In this document: in pieces, positions 1-8,181 of the stretch
How the letters are laid out: each line of letters starts with the position of its first letter
Position numbering within the stretch: the stretch's first letter is position 1
Assembly: GCA_930989535.1 (NCBI GenBank)
Contig: CAKNLK010000006.1
Location: forward strand, 1-64,000
DNA from: an uncultured Clostridia bacterium
GTDB lineage: Bacteria; Bacillota; Clostridia; Christensenellales; Borkfalkiaceae
Length of the DNA: 64,000 bases
Direction of reading: 5' to 3'
Program-made: the position numbers and the translations under genes
Notes under the pieces: generated by a model
Seen by the model: only the letters and a program-made list of their open reading frames with translations
Told to the model about the DNA's origin: nothing
The model's database searches: none

Positions 1-41
1 ATGGATAGAACAAAACCTTAGGAGGGGGCTGTTATATCCAT
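1..41. repeat. Imperfect hairpin at the window edge
   Basis: Bases 1-12 pair with bases 30-41, with one internal mismatch, around a purine-rich loop containing GGAGGGGG. No T-run follows, so it is not a convincing terminator. It may be the tail of an element that starts before the window. The rest of 42-187 is AT-rich and shows no gene. Confidence 0.3.
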
Positions 42-187
42 TTAACTACGGAAGCATTGCTTTTTCTCTGCCCAAAGGCAACACAAATACTATACAATAT
101 TTTTTAAGAAAAATCAATACATTTTTAACGAATTTTAGAAAAGGGAGAATAAATTTGTATTGACGGATAAAATCTAAAATCAAAAAA

Positions 188-216
188 TTGCTTTTTTCAA
201 AAAAATGCGATATAAT
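188..216 (+). promoter_or_regulatory. Sigma-A promoter of the decarboxylase operon
   Basis: TTGCTT (188-193), a 17-base spacer and a perfect TATAAT (211-216). Transcription would start near 223, about 30 bases before the first gene, which has an AGGGAGG ribosome-binding site at 242-248. Confidence 0.7.
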
Positions 217-252
217 ATACGTTGGATAGACTTGGTAACTTAGGGAGGTTTT

Positions 253-1641
253 ATGGACAAAATAAAATTGCTTCAGGCGAGGCGGGCCGGAGTTTTGGCG
301 GCCGGCTCCCAAATTCGAAAAGCAATAGCCGCGCTCGTCGATGCGGACAGCTTTGTCGAATTGTCAGGGTTCAGCTTTTCCAAAAACGATTTTTACGGCG
401 AAGAAGCTGCCGGAGAAGGCGTTGTAACGGGGTTTGCTTCCATCGCCGATTATCCCGTTTATATTGCGGCTCAGAACTTTGAAATTCTGAACGGCGGCGT
501 AAGCAGGGAAAATTGCGCGAAAATTCTGCGCTGCCTCGAACTTGCGGAAAAAAATTCGCTTCCCGTAGTCTATATTTTAAACAGCCTCGGCGTGCAAATC
601 GGCGAGGGGGTTACTGTCTTGGAGGGATTGGCGTCCTTGCTTGCCAAGGCGGCAAAACTCCACGGCGTCGTTCCGCAGTTTGCAATCGTAAACGGCGAGG
701 TTTATGGGCAAAGTGCCTTGCTTGCAGCCTGTGCAGATTTCACCTTCTTCATGAAGGATGCGGTTCTTGCGGCGGACAGTCCGTTTGTTCTTTCCGCGAA
801 GAGCGGCAAAAATCTTCCGAAAGAGGAAGTCGGGGGTGCGAAAGCTCTGTCGAAAGCGAACCTCGTTTCCTTTGAGGCGGATTCCATGTCCGATGTGCGC
901 GGCGACATAAGCAAAATTTTGAGTCTGCTCCCCGAATATAGCGAGCCCGTCGTCGAAAACGGCGCAGACCTGAACCGCGCAGCCCCGATGCTCAATGAGC
1001 AATTTAGCGCAGACGATTTAATCCAGTCCGTCTTCGATGCGGATTCTTTTCTCGAAATCGGAAAAGCGTTTTCTCCCGAAGTGCGCTGCATTCTTGGCCG
1101 CACGGGAGGAATAGCCGTTGCGGCGGTCGTGTTCGACGGGGCAAAGGGCGTTTCTTTGAACGAAAATAATATCGCAAAAATCACGTCTTTCGTCGAATTT
1201 GCGGCATATTACAATCTGCCGTTCGTCACCTTTGTCGATACGCTCGGCGTTGAAACAAATCTTACTGCGGCAAACAGCCTTGTCCATAAGAACATCTTCA
1301 AATTGATGGAATCGTTCGACTTATTGGAAAACGCAAAAATTTCCGTCGTCAGCAAGAGGGCTATCGGCCTCGGCTATACGCTCTTTGCGGCGAAGTCGAT
1401 GGGGTTCGATTACAGCTATGCGTTCGCCAACGCGGAAATTGCTCTGTTCGAAGGGGCAAAGGGCGCAGAAATTGAATTCGCGGCGGAGAAAAATGCGGAT
1501 AAACAAAAACTCGCCGCCAGATATGCTGCGGAAAATTCCGACCCAGTCAACGCCGCGAAAAACGGCTACGTCGACAACATCATAGAGCCGCAGTTCGTCA
1601 AACAATATCTCATCGCATCGCTGCAAATGCTGTTGAAGTAA
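253..1641 (+). CDS. Divergent acyl-CoA carboxyltransferase (MmdA/AccD-PccB-like)
   Basis: A 462-residue protein with the two-part crotonase-like fold of biotin-dependent carboxyltransferases: the N half begins with DADSFVEL and GEGVVTG, the C half contains LPFVTFVDTLGV. The family (methylmalonyl-CoA or glutaconyl-CoA decarboxylase alpha) moves a carboxyl group from an acyl-CoA to biotin. It heads the operon, ahead of gamma, biotin-carrier and beta subunits. The usual glycine pairs of the oxyanion holes are changed: SGGARIQEG reads SLGVQIGEG (111-119), the GPCAGGA region reads GEVYGQS (148-154), and KAYGGAY reads RAIGLGY (369-375). It is also about 50 residues shorter than usual MmdA. Substrate unknown; it could be an inactive or regulatory paralogue. 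Confidence 0.75.
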   Translation: MDKIKLLQARRAGVLAAGSQIRKAIAALVDADSFVELSGFSFSKNDFYGEEAAGEGVVTGFASIADYPVYIAAQNFEILNGGVSRENCAKILRCLELAEKNSLPVVYILNSLGVQIGEGVTVLEGLASLLAKAAKLHGVVPQFAIVNGEVYGQSALLAACADFTFFMKDAVLAADSPFVLSAKSGKNLPKEEVGGAKALSKANLVSFEADSMSDVRGDISKILSLLPEYSEPVVENGADLNRAAPMLNEQFSADDLIQSVFDADSFLEIGKAFSPEVRCILGRTGGIAVAAVVFDGAKGVSLNENNIAKITSFVEFAAYYNLPFVTFVDTLGVETNLTAANSLVHKNIFKLMESFDLLENAKISVVSKRAIGLGYTLFAAKSMGFDYSYAFANAEIALFEGAKGAEIEFAAEKNADKQKLAARYAAENSDPVNAAKNGYVDNIIEPQFVKQYLIASLQMLLK

Positions 1642-1651
1642 GGAGTGCGCT

Positions 1652-1996
1652 ATGCTTTGGTCGTTATTGGAAACAGATATCATAACCGGCAATGAAATCC
1701 CGGTTGTCAGCATCGGAGAATCGCTCATCTATGCGCTCGTCGGGTTTGCGATAACCTTTTTGGGCGTTGCGATTTTGATTTTTCTGGTTTGGGCGGTCGG
1801 CAAAATTATCCGCGGCGTTACCGGCAAGCTGGAAGAGAAAAAGAAGGCGGTGCCTATCGCCGTTTCGCCTGAAACAGCTGGTGAGGAGGGTATCAGCGAG
1901 GAGGTGCGCGTCGCGATTATTGCGGCGATTTCCGCATATTACATGAGCGAGAACAGCAACTGTGAATTTAAAGTAAAGAGAATCAAGAGATTATAA
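1652..1996 (+). CDS. oadG: Na+-pump decarboxylase gamma subunit (OadG family)
   Basis: A 114-residue protein with one membrane helix at about residues 27-48, followed by a charged cytoplasmic tail rich in lysine and glutamate. This is the architecture of OadG/MmdD, which anchors the soluble carboxyltransferase to the membrane beta subunit. It lies 10 bases after the carboxyltransferase gene, with AAGGAG just upstream, and 13 bases before the biotin carrier gene. The sequence of this family is poorly conserved, so the call rests on size, topology and position in the operon. The C-terminal half resembles the short YYMSENS-type stretch often found in clostridial OadG proteins. Confidence 0.8.
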   Translation: MLWSLLETDIITGNEIPVVSIGESLIYALVGFAITFLGVAILIFLVWAVGKIIRGVTGKLEEKKKAVPIAVSPETAGEEGISEEVRVAIIAAISAYYMSENSNCEFKVKRIKRL

Positions 1997-2009
1997 GGAG
2001 AAGAGAACA

Positions 2010-2375
2010 ATGCGCAAATTTATCGTTACCATCGATGGAAAGAATTATGAAGTCGGCGTCGAAGAAGTCGGCGCGGACGGCTCCGTCCCGCAGGCGCCTG
2101 CGGCGCCTGTCGCTATAACGCCCGCGGCCCCAGTTGCGGCTCCTGCTGCCGTAGCGCCCGTATCCGGCGAGCAGCTTCTCTCCCCGTTCCCCGGACTTAT
2201 TAAAAAATTCTTGGTAAAGGACGGAGACACGGTTCAAAAAGACCAACCTATTTTGGTTTTGGAAGCGATGAAGATGGACAACGACATTACAGCTCCTGTC
2301 GCCGGCAAGGTTTCTTTTAAAACAGCTGTCGGCAGCAACGTCGAAACAAATACTTTGCTTGCCGTGATCGGCTGA
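2010..2375 (+). CDS. Biotin carrier protein of the decarboxylase (biotinyl/lipoyl domain)
   Basis: A 121-residue protein in three parts: a short N-terminal segment (1-22), an Ala/Pro linker (about 26-52) and a C-terminal biotinyl domain (about 53-121). The biotinylation motif EAMKMDN is present, with the acceptor lysine at K88. Biotin on this domain shuttles carboxyl groups from the carboxyltransferase to the membrane decarboxylase OadB. A clear AAGGAGAAG site precedes the ATG, and the gene sits between gamma and beta subunit genes. Because OadA downstream ends without its own biotinyl domain, this is probably the shared carrier for the complex. Confidence 0.92.
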   Translation: MRKFIVTIDGKNYEVGVEEVGADGSVPQAPAAPVAITPAAPVAAPAAVAPVSGEQLLSPFPGLIKKFLVKDGDTVQKDQPILVLEAMKMDNDITAPVAGKVSFKTAVGSNVETNTLLAVIG

Positions 2376-2385
2376 AAGGTGGCGC

Positions 2386-3582
2386 ATGATGCAGTTACTA
2401 TCTTCGAGCGGTTTCGACATCGTCGAGATGTTTCGGAACCTGTGGGAGGCTTCGGGATTGGCGCAAGGATTGTGGCAGAACTATGTCATGATTCTTATTT
2501 CGCTCGTCCTGATGTATCTCGCTATCGTAAAAAAATTCGAGCCGCTCTTGCTTTTGCCTATCGCATTCGGTATGTTTATAATCAACATTCCCGGCGCGCG
2601 CGATATTGTCTGGGGCGAAACAAATGAGGCGGGCGAATTTGTAGGCGACAGGGGACTATTGGGCTACCTGTATTTCGGTGTAGAAAAAGTTATCTATCCG
2701 CCGCTCATCTTCCTGGGCATCGGCGCAATGACCGACTTCGGCCCGCTGATTGCAAACCCGAAGAGCATGCTCATCGGTGCGGCAGCACAGCTCGGTGTCT
2801 TTCTGACATTTGTCGGGGCAGTTTTGCTCGGCTTCGACGCAGCGGCGGCCGCGTCTATCGCAATTATCGGCGGCGCGGACGGCCCGACGGCGATTTATCT
2901 GACGCAGGCGCTCTCTGCCTATACCAATGAAGAACTGCTCGCGACAATCGCCATCGCTGCATATTCGTATATGGCGCTCATACCGATTATTCAAAAGCCG
3001 ATTATGAAAGCTTTGACGACGAAAAAAGAGCGCGCCATTAAAATGAAACAGCTTCGCGAGGTCACAAAAATTGAAAAAATTATTTTCCCGCTCCTCGTTA
3101 CGCTTGTTTGCGGGCTGTTATTGCCGGATGCAATACCGCTTCTCGGTATGTTGATGCTCGGCAACCTTATGAAGGAAAGCGGCGTCGTTGACAGACTCTC
3201 TTCGCAGGCGCAAAACGGTTTGATGAATACCATAACTATTTTCCTCGGAATTTGCGTCGGGTGCAAGGCGTACGGCGAGATTTTCCTCGACTGGAATACA
3301 TTGAAAATTATTTTGCTTGGGTTGTTTGCATTCTGCTTCGGTACGGTCGGCGGACTGTTGATGGCAAAGCTGATGTGCAAACTATCCGGTGGAAAAATCA
3401 ATCCTCTCATCGGTTCGGCGGGCGTTTCGGCTGTTCCGATGGCAGCGCGAATATCGGAGGATGTCGGGCGGGAAACAGATCCGAACAACCACTTATTGAT
3501 GCACGCAATGGGGCCGAATGTGGCAGGCGTAATCGGTTCTGCTGTTGCCGCAGGGTTTCTGCTTGCCTGCTTCGGCGGATAA
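2386..3582 (+). CDS. oadB: Na+-translocating decarboxylase beta subunit
   Basis: A 398-residue polytopic membrane protein with about ten hydrophobic segments. It carries the family signature [10 protein letters not shown] (around residues 165-175), where the aspartate takes part in Na+ binding and carboxybiotin decarboxylation in OadB/GcdB/MmdB. The protein decarboxylates carboxybiotin and pumps sodium out, so the operon conserves decarboxylation energy as a sodium gradient. The gene starts 10 bases after the biotin carrier gene, with an AAAGGTGG site. Two consecutive ATG codons are available, and the first was chosen. Length is normal for the family. Confidence 0.93.
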   Translation: MMQLLSSSGFDIVEMFRNLWEASGLAQGLWQNYVMILISLVLMYLAIVKKFEPLLLLPIAFGMFIINIPGARDIVWGETNEAGEFVGDRGLLGYLYFGVEKVIYPPLIFLGIGAMTDFGPLIANPKSMLIGAAAQLGVFLTFVGAVLLGFDAAAAASIAIIGGADGPTAIYLTQALSAYTNEELLATIAIAAYSYMALIPIIQKPIMKALTTKKERAIKMKQLREVTKIEKIIFPLLVTLVCGLLLPDAIPLLGMLMLGNLMKESGVVDRLSSQAQNGLMNTITIFLGICVGCKAYGEIFLDWNTLKIILLGLFAFCFGTVGGLLMAKLMCKLSGGKINPLIGSAGVSAVPMAARISEDVGRETDPNNHLLMHAMGPNVAGVIGSAVAAGFLLACFGG

Positions 3583-3686
3583 GCGCCGAAAAGGGTTTGC
3601 GCTCTGCAGCCATTCAACCGGCTTATAGCGCGAACAGCTTGCAATCGAATCCATTCACCCTTTAGACATTTTCGGGAGAAACAGCC

Positions 3687-5105
3687 ATGGCTAATAAAGA
3701 AAATAAAAAAGTTTTAATTACCGATACTATCTTGCGCGACGCGCACCAATCGCAGGCGGCTACGCGTATGCGCACGGACGAGATGATTCCCGTTTTGGAA
3801 CAGCTCGACGATATCGGATATTATTCGCTGGAAGCGTGGGGCGGCGCTACGTTCGATTCCTGCCTGCGCTTCCTCAATGAAGACCCGTGGGAGCGCCTTC
3901 GTACACTCAAGCGGTATTTGAAAAAGACGCCCATACAGATGCTCCTGCGCGGGCAGAATTTGCTCGGATATCGGCATTATTCGGATGACGTCGTCGAAAA
4001 GTTTGTTGCAAAGTCCATCGAAAACGGTGTAGGTGTCGTGCGCGTGTTCGATGCGCTCAACGACCCGCGCAACCTCGAAACGTCGATGAAGGCAATTAAA
4101 AAATACGGCGGCATCTGCGAAGCGGCTATCAGCTACACGACCAGCCCCGTGCATACGACCGAATACTTTGTTAAACTTGCCAAGCAGCTCGAAAGCATGG
4201 GTGCGGACAATATCTGCATCAAGGATATGGCAAACCTGCTTCTGCCGTATACGGCGTACGACCTCGTATCCCGCTTGAAAAAGGAACTGAAGCCGACGAC
4301 GAAGGTTCACCTGCATACGCACAATACGGCGGGTACGGGCGATATGGTCAACCTGAAGGCCATCGAGGCGGGCGTCGATATCGTCGATACCGCGCTTTCG
4401 CCCCTCGGAAACGGCACCAGCCAGCCCGCAACCGAACCGCTGGTTGCGACGCTGCAGGGCACGCCGTACGACACGGGCATCGAAATCAAAAAACTTTTGC
4501 CCATTGTCAACCATTTCAAAACAGTTGCCGAGCGTTTAAAGGCGGACGGCTTCCTTTCGCCGAAGGTTCTTTCCATCGATATCAACGCGCTCATCTATCA
4601 GGTGCCGGGCGGAATGCTTTCCAACCTTATTTCGCAACTGAAACAGCAGAACAAATCGGATAAGCTGGAAGAGGTTTTGGCGGAAGTGCCGAATGTCCGC
4701 AAAGACTGCGGATATCCGCCGCTCGTTACGCCGTCCAGCCAAATTGTCGGCACGCAGGCAGTCCTCAATGTTCTCGCCGGCGAGCGCTATAAGATGGTCA
4801 CAAAAGAATTTAAAGGGATTTTGCGCGGCGAATACGGTAAACTTCCCGCCGAACCGGACCCCGCGGTTGTCAAAAAATGTATCGGCGACGAAAAGAGGAT
4901 TACCTACCGCCCCGCAGACGATTTGAAGCCGGAATACGAGCAATTCAAGGCGGAAATCGCCGACTACTTGGAGCAGGAAGAGGATGTTCTTTCCTATGCG
5001 GTATTCGGGCAGGTCGCTCTGAACTTCTTCAAATGGCGCAAAGCGCAGAAGAGTGGCGTCGATAAAAATTTAGTCGATTCGGCAAAGGGCGTTTATCCCG
5101 TTTGA
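3687..5105 (+). CDS. oadA: Oxaloacetate decarboxylase alpha / pyruvate carboxylase subunit B (carboxyltransferase)
   Basis: A 472-residue TIM-barrel carboxyltransferase of the pyruvate carboxylase/OadA family. It contains DTILRDAHQS with metal ligand D13, the CIKDM lysine (K179) and the HTH metal-binding histidines (H210, H212). It transfers the carboxyl group of oxaloacetate to biotin, giving pyruvate. It stops before the biotinyl domain found at the C terminus of many OadA proteins, consistent with the separate carrier gene upstream. It lies 104 bases after oadB, with a GGGAGA site. Having both an MmdA-like and an OadA-like alpha subunit with one pump is unusual. Confidence 0.9.
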   Translation: MANKENKKVLITDTILRDAHQSQAATRMRTDEMIPVLEQLDDIGYYSLEAWGGATFDSCLRFLNEDPWERLRTLKRYLKKTPIQMLLRGQNLLGYRHYSDDVVEKFVAKSIENGVGVVRVFDALNDPRNLETSMKAIKKYGGICEAAISYTTSPVHTTEYFVKLAKQLESMGADNICIKDMANLLLPYTAYDLVSRLKKELKPTTKVHLHTHNTAGTGDMVNLKAIEAGVDIVDTALSPLGNGTSQPATEPLVATLQGTPYDTGIEIKKLLPIVNHFKTVAERLKADGFLSPKVLSIDINALIYQVPGGMLSNLISQLKQQNKSDKLEEVLAEVPNVRKDCGYPPLVTPSSQIVGTQAVLNVLAGERYKMVTKEFKGILRGEYGKLPAEPDPAVVKKCIGDEKRITYRPADDLKPEYEQFKAEIADYLEQEEDVLSYAVFGQVALNFFKWRKAQKSGVDKNLVDSAKGVYPV

Positions 5106-5142
5106 TAATCGTTTCCGGCGGCCGTCATGGCGCCGATTCGAT

Positions 5143-5175
5143 GTTAGCCATCCGCAATTTTGGCGGGTGGCTAAC
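5143..5175 (+). terminator. 13-bp hairpin after oadA
   Basis: Bases 5143-5155 pair with 5163-5175 (one G-U pair) around a 7-base loop. There is no real T-run after it, so this is a weak terminator or an RNA-stabilising hairpin. A TATAAT at 5180-5185 follows directly. Confidence 0.45.
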
Positions 5176-5231
5176 CGTTTATAATGATAAAATTCCGGGA
5201 GACTTTGCGGCTTTTCCGGCGATTGAATGCG

Positions 5232-6455
5232 ATGAAAAATGTGATTGTTGTCGGGGCGGGCGCCGCAGGGTTGATGGCTGCCTATGCCGCCGCGAAAAAC
5301 GGAAACGCCGTCACCGTCCTTGAGCGGAACGAGAAAGCGGGCAAAAAAATATACATTACGGGAAAAGGCCGCTGCAACGTGACGAATAATGTTCCGCCCG
5401 AAGAATTTTTTGAAAACGTTGTCCGCAACGCAAAATTTTTAAAGAAAAGCATCTATTCTTTTTCCCCGGAGCGGCTCATGAAGCTCTTGGAAGAGGGTGG
5501 GCTTCCGCTTAAAACAGAGCGGGGAAATCGCGTATTTCCCGCTTCAGAACATGCGAGCGACGTTACGAAGTGTCTGCAGCGCTATTGCAGCGAAGCAGGC
5601 GTGCGCTTTGCCTTCAACGAAAGGGTGGAGTCGATTGAAAAAACTCCCGATGCAGGCTTTCGCGTGCGGACGGAAAAGGGAAATTGCAGTGCGGATGCGG
5701 TTATAATCTGTACGGGCGGGCTATCCTATCCCGGTACGGGGAGCACGGGCGACGGATACACGTTCGCCAAAAAATTCGGGCTGAAAATCGTGCCGTGCCG
5801 AGCATCGCTCTGCGGCATCGAGTGCGATATGCGCATGCTTTCGCAATTGCAGGGGCTTTCCCTTCGCAACGTCCGTATTTCCGCGTATAGGCAATCGCGC
5901 CTCGTCGCTTCCCATTTCGGCGAAATGCTGTTCACGCATTACGGAATTTCCGGCCCAATCGTTCTTTCTCTGTCGGCAGCGATAAACGATTTTCCCGTCA
6001 AAGAATTGAATCTTCAAATCGATTTAAAGCCCGCATTGGAGACAGAAATTTTGGACAAAAGACTTTTGCGCGATTTTGAAAAATTTAAAAACAAGCAAAT
6101 GCAGAATGCTCTCGTCGAGCTTTTGCCGAAAAATTTAATCGTGCCCGTATTAAGGCTGGCAAATATTCCAAGCGATTTAATGGCCAATTCTTTGACGAAA
6201 CAGCAGAGGAAAAGTTTGTGTGCGGCAATCAAAAACTTTGCCCTGCGGCCGACGTCTCTCCGCCCGATTTCGGAGGCGGTGGTAACGGCGGGAGGCGTCG
6301 ACGTGGCACAGCTCGACCCGAAAACCATGGAATGTAAATCTGTGCCGGGGCTGTATCTGTGCGGCGAGGTTTTGGATGTAGACGCCCTGACGGGCGGCTT
6401 TAATCTGCATATCGCTTTTGCTACCGGGTATGCCGCCGGCAGCTCAATATCCTGA
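5232..6455 (+). CDS. FAD-dependent oxidoreductase, HI0933/BaiN-like family
   Basis: A flavoprotein of about 407 residues with the N-terminal dinucleotide-binding motif VVGAGAAGLMAAY, the GKGRCNVTN motif characteristic of the HI0933 family, and a C-terminal FAD-binding segment ending LTGGFNLHIAFATGYAAG. The exact reaction is unknown for most members. I chose the ATG at 5232 because it places the Rossmann motif at the N terminus. An in-frame ATG at 5184 overlaps a TATAAT (5180-5185), and neither start has a strong ribosome-binding site. The family often sits next to cmk in Clostridia, as here. It could be a reductase of aromatic or steroid-like compounds. Confidence 0.85.
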   Translation: MKNVIVVGAGAAGLMAAYAAAKNGNAVTVLERNEKAGKKIYITGKGRCNVTNNVPPEEFFENVVRNAKFLKKSIYSFSPERLMKLLEEGGLPLKTERGNRVFPASEHASDVTKCLQRYCSEAGVRFAFNERVESIEKTPDAGFRVRTEKGNCSADAVIICTGGLSYPGTGSTGDGYTFAKKFGLKIVPCRASLCGIECDMRMLSQLQGLSLRNVRISAYRQSRLVASHFGEMLFTHYGISGPIVLSLSAAINDFPVKELNLQIDLKPALETEILDKRLLRDFEKFKNKQMQNALVELLPKNLIVPVLRLANIPSDLMANSLTKQQRKSLCAAIKNFALRPTSLRPISEAVVTAGGVDVAQLDPKTMECKSVPGLYLCGEVLDVDALTGGFNLHIAFATGYAAGSSIS

Positions 6456-6529
6456 TTAACATCAATTGAAGCATTTTTGCGAAGTACTATGCGCAACATA
6501 ATCGCTGATAAACAACAAAAGGAGTCAAT

Positions 6530-7534
6530 ATGAAAGCCATTCGCGGCGCAACAACGGTTTCGGCGGATACACCGGAAGAAATCCGCAGTGCGGTTAAGGA
6601 GTTGCTTCTTGCCATCCAAGAGCAAAACAAACTGAGCACGGAAGATATTTTATTTATTTTATTTTCGAATACGGGCGATATCCGTTCGCTGTATCCGGCA
6701 AAGGCCGCCAGGGAAGCGGGATTTTCGGGTGCGGCGCTCTTTTCGGCGGCGGAGCCGGAAATCGACGGTTCGCTCCCTCTCTGTATACGTGTTATGCTCC
6801 TCGTCGAAAATTGCTTCAATGTTCAACACGTCTATCTTCGCGGCGCGGCGAATCTTCGGAAAGATTTGAAAAAATTTGCCGTAGCGCTGGACGGCCCTTC
6901 GGGGAGCGGTAAGAGTACAATCGCTAAAATTCTGGCAAAGGAATATAATATCTTATATTTGGATACGGGGGCAATGTACCGTGCCTGCGCCCTGCAGGCG
7001 CTCGACGATAAAATCGATTTGCGGGACGAAAGCTCAGTCGAAAAAATGCTCGGCAGAATGCGGCTGCATATTGAATATGAAAGCGGCGTTCAGCACACGT
7101 ATCTCGGCGGCAGAGACGTTTCGGAAGAGATACGCCGCCCCGACGTGTCGATGGCAGCATCCAACATTTCGGCTCTGCGCTGCGTGCGCCTGAAGATGGT
7201 CGATATGCAGAGGGAAATTGCAGGCAAGATGTCCTGTGTTTTGGACGGGCGGGACATCGGCTCCTATGTACTGCCGAATGCGGAGTTTAAATTTTATGTG
7301 ACGGCCGCGGTTGCCGTACGCGCGAAGCGGCGCTTCGACGAATTAAAGCAAAAGGGATACGACGTCGATTTGAAAACGCTTGAAAAGGAGATTGAAGAGC
7401 GCGACAGAAACGATGCGTCGCGCGAGTTTTCCCCGCTCGTGCGAGCGGAAGACGCCGTACTGGTTGATACCTCCGACATGACTGTCGAACAGGTCGTCGC
7501 CCAAATCAAATCAAAAATTCAGGAAAAGGTATAA
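6530..7534 (+). CDS. cmk: Chorismate mutase (AroH type) - cytidylate kinase fusion
   Basis: A 334-residue two-domain protein. Residues 1-112 match AroH chorismate mutase: IRGATTV with R5, PAKAARE with K58 and R61, E75, CIRVM with R87 and HVYL with Y102, which correspond to the known active-site residues of the Bacillus enzyme. Residues 115-334 are cytidylate kinase: P-loop GPSGSGKST (122-130), DTGAMYRA and DGRDIGSYVLP. The first domain converts chorismate to prephenate (aromatic amino acids); the second phosphorylates CMP/dCMP. There is no stop or frameshift between them. A good AAAGGAG site precedes the ATG, and plsC follows 5 bases after the stop. Confidence 0.9.
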   Translation: MKAIRGATTVSADTPEEIRSAVKELLLAIQEQNKLSTEDILFILFSNTGDIRSLYPAKAAREAGFSGAALFSAAEPEIDGSLPLCIRVMLLVENCFNVQHVYLRGAANLRKDLKKFAVALDGPSGSGKSTIAKILAKEYNILYLDTGAMYRACALQALDDKIDLRDESSVEKMLGRMRLHIEYESGVQHTYLGGRDVSEEIRRPDVSMAASNISALRCVRLKMVDMQREIAGKMSCVLDGRDIGSYVLPNAEFKFYVTAAVAVRAKRRFDELKQKGYDVDLKTLEKEIEERDRNDASREFSPLVRAEDAVLVDTSDMTVEQVVAQIKSKIQEKV

Positions 7535-7539
7535 AGCGG

Positions 7540-8181
7540 ATGCTGACATATGGATTTTTAAAAAAAGTAGTCAATGCGTTCATACAGATTATTCTTCCTT
7601 ATAAATTAATCGGAAAGGAAAAGGTGCAGGACGGCGCGTGCGTACTCGTCGGCAACCATTACCGCATTTGGGATATCGTACATATGGCATGTACGACGAA
7701 AGAGAAGGTGCATTTCATTACCAAACAGGAGCTGTATAAGAGCAAATTCCTCGGGCACCTGTGCGACATTGTGGAGGCGATACCCGTCTCGCGCGACGGG
7801 CAGGATGCAAAGGCGGTAATGACTGCGCTCCGTTATTTGAAGAAAGGGGAAAAAATTTCCATGTTCCCCGAAGGTACGCGCAACAGGACGGACGCTGACC
7901 TGCTTCCGCTCAAGGGGGGAGCCGCACTGTTTGCCATCAAGGCGCGCGTTCCCGTTTATCCCGTCATGTGCCTGCGCAAAACCCGCTTTTTCCGCCGCAC
8001 GAAAATCGTCGTCGGCGACGGGTTTGAACTTTCCGAATTTTACGACAAGCGTATGTCCGCCGAAGATTACGCCGCTGCGGAAAATGTAATTCGGGATAAA
8101 ATGCTCGAAACGAAAAACGGCTATATCCAAAAGCTCGCGGAAGAGAAGGCGGCAAAAAAGAAGAAGAGGGGACGGAAGTGA
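7540..8181 (+). CDS. plsC: 1-acyl-sn-glycerol-3-phosphate acyltransferase
   Basis: A 213-residue PlsC-family acyltransferase. It has the catalytic HX4D motif in NHYRIWD (H40, D45) and the glycerophosphate-binding FPEGTR block (109-114). It adds the second acyl chain to lysophosphatidic acid at the membrane during phospholipid synthesis. The C terminus is very lysine-rich. The gene is 5 bases after cmk and overlaps the GTG of the next gene in GTGA, so the three genes are probably translationally coupled. The order cmk-plsC-ispH/rpsA is common in Clostridia. Confidence 0.92.
   Translation: MLTYGFLKKVVNAFIQIILPYKLIGKEKVQDGACVLVGNHYRIWDIVHMACTTKEKVHFITKQELYKSKFLGHLCDIVEAIPVSRDGQDAKAVMTALRYLKKGEKISMFPEGTRNRTDADLLPLKGGAALFAIKARVPVYPVMCLRKTRFFRRTKIVVGDGFELSEFYDKRMSAEDYAAAENVIRDKMLETKNGYIQKLAEEKAAKKKKRGRK

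Noticed and set aside
46..312. 88-codon minus-strand frame over the first promoter
   Set aside because: It covers the sigma-A promoter and the carboxyltransferase start and is low-complexity AT-rich sequence.
5184..5231. Upstream start for the flavoprotein at 5184
   Set aside because: The ATG overlaps a TATAAT and would add 16 residues before the Rossmann motif that relatives do not show.
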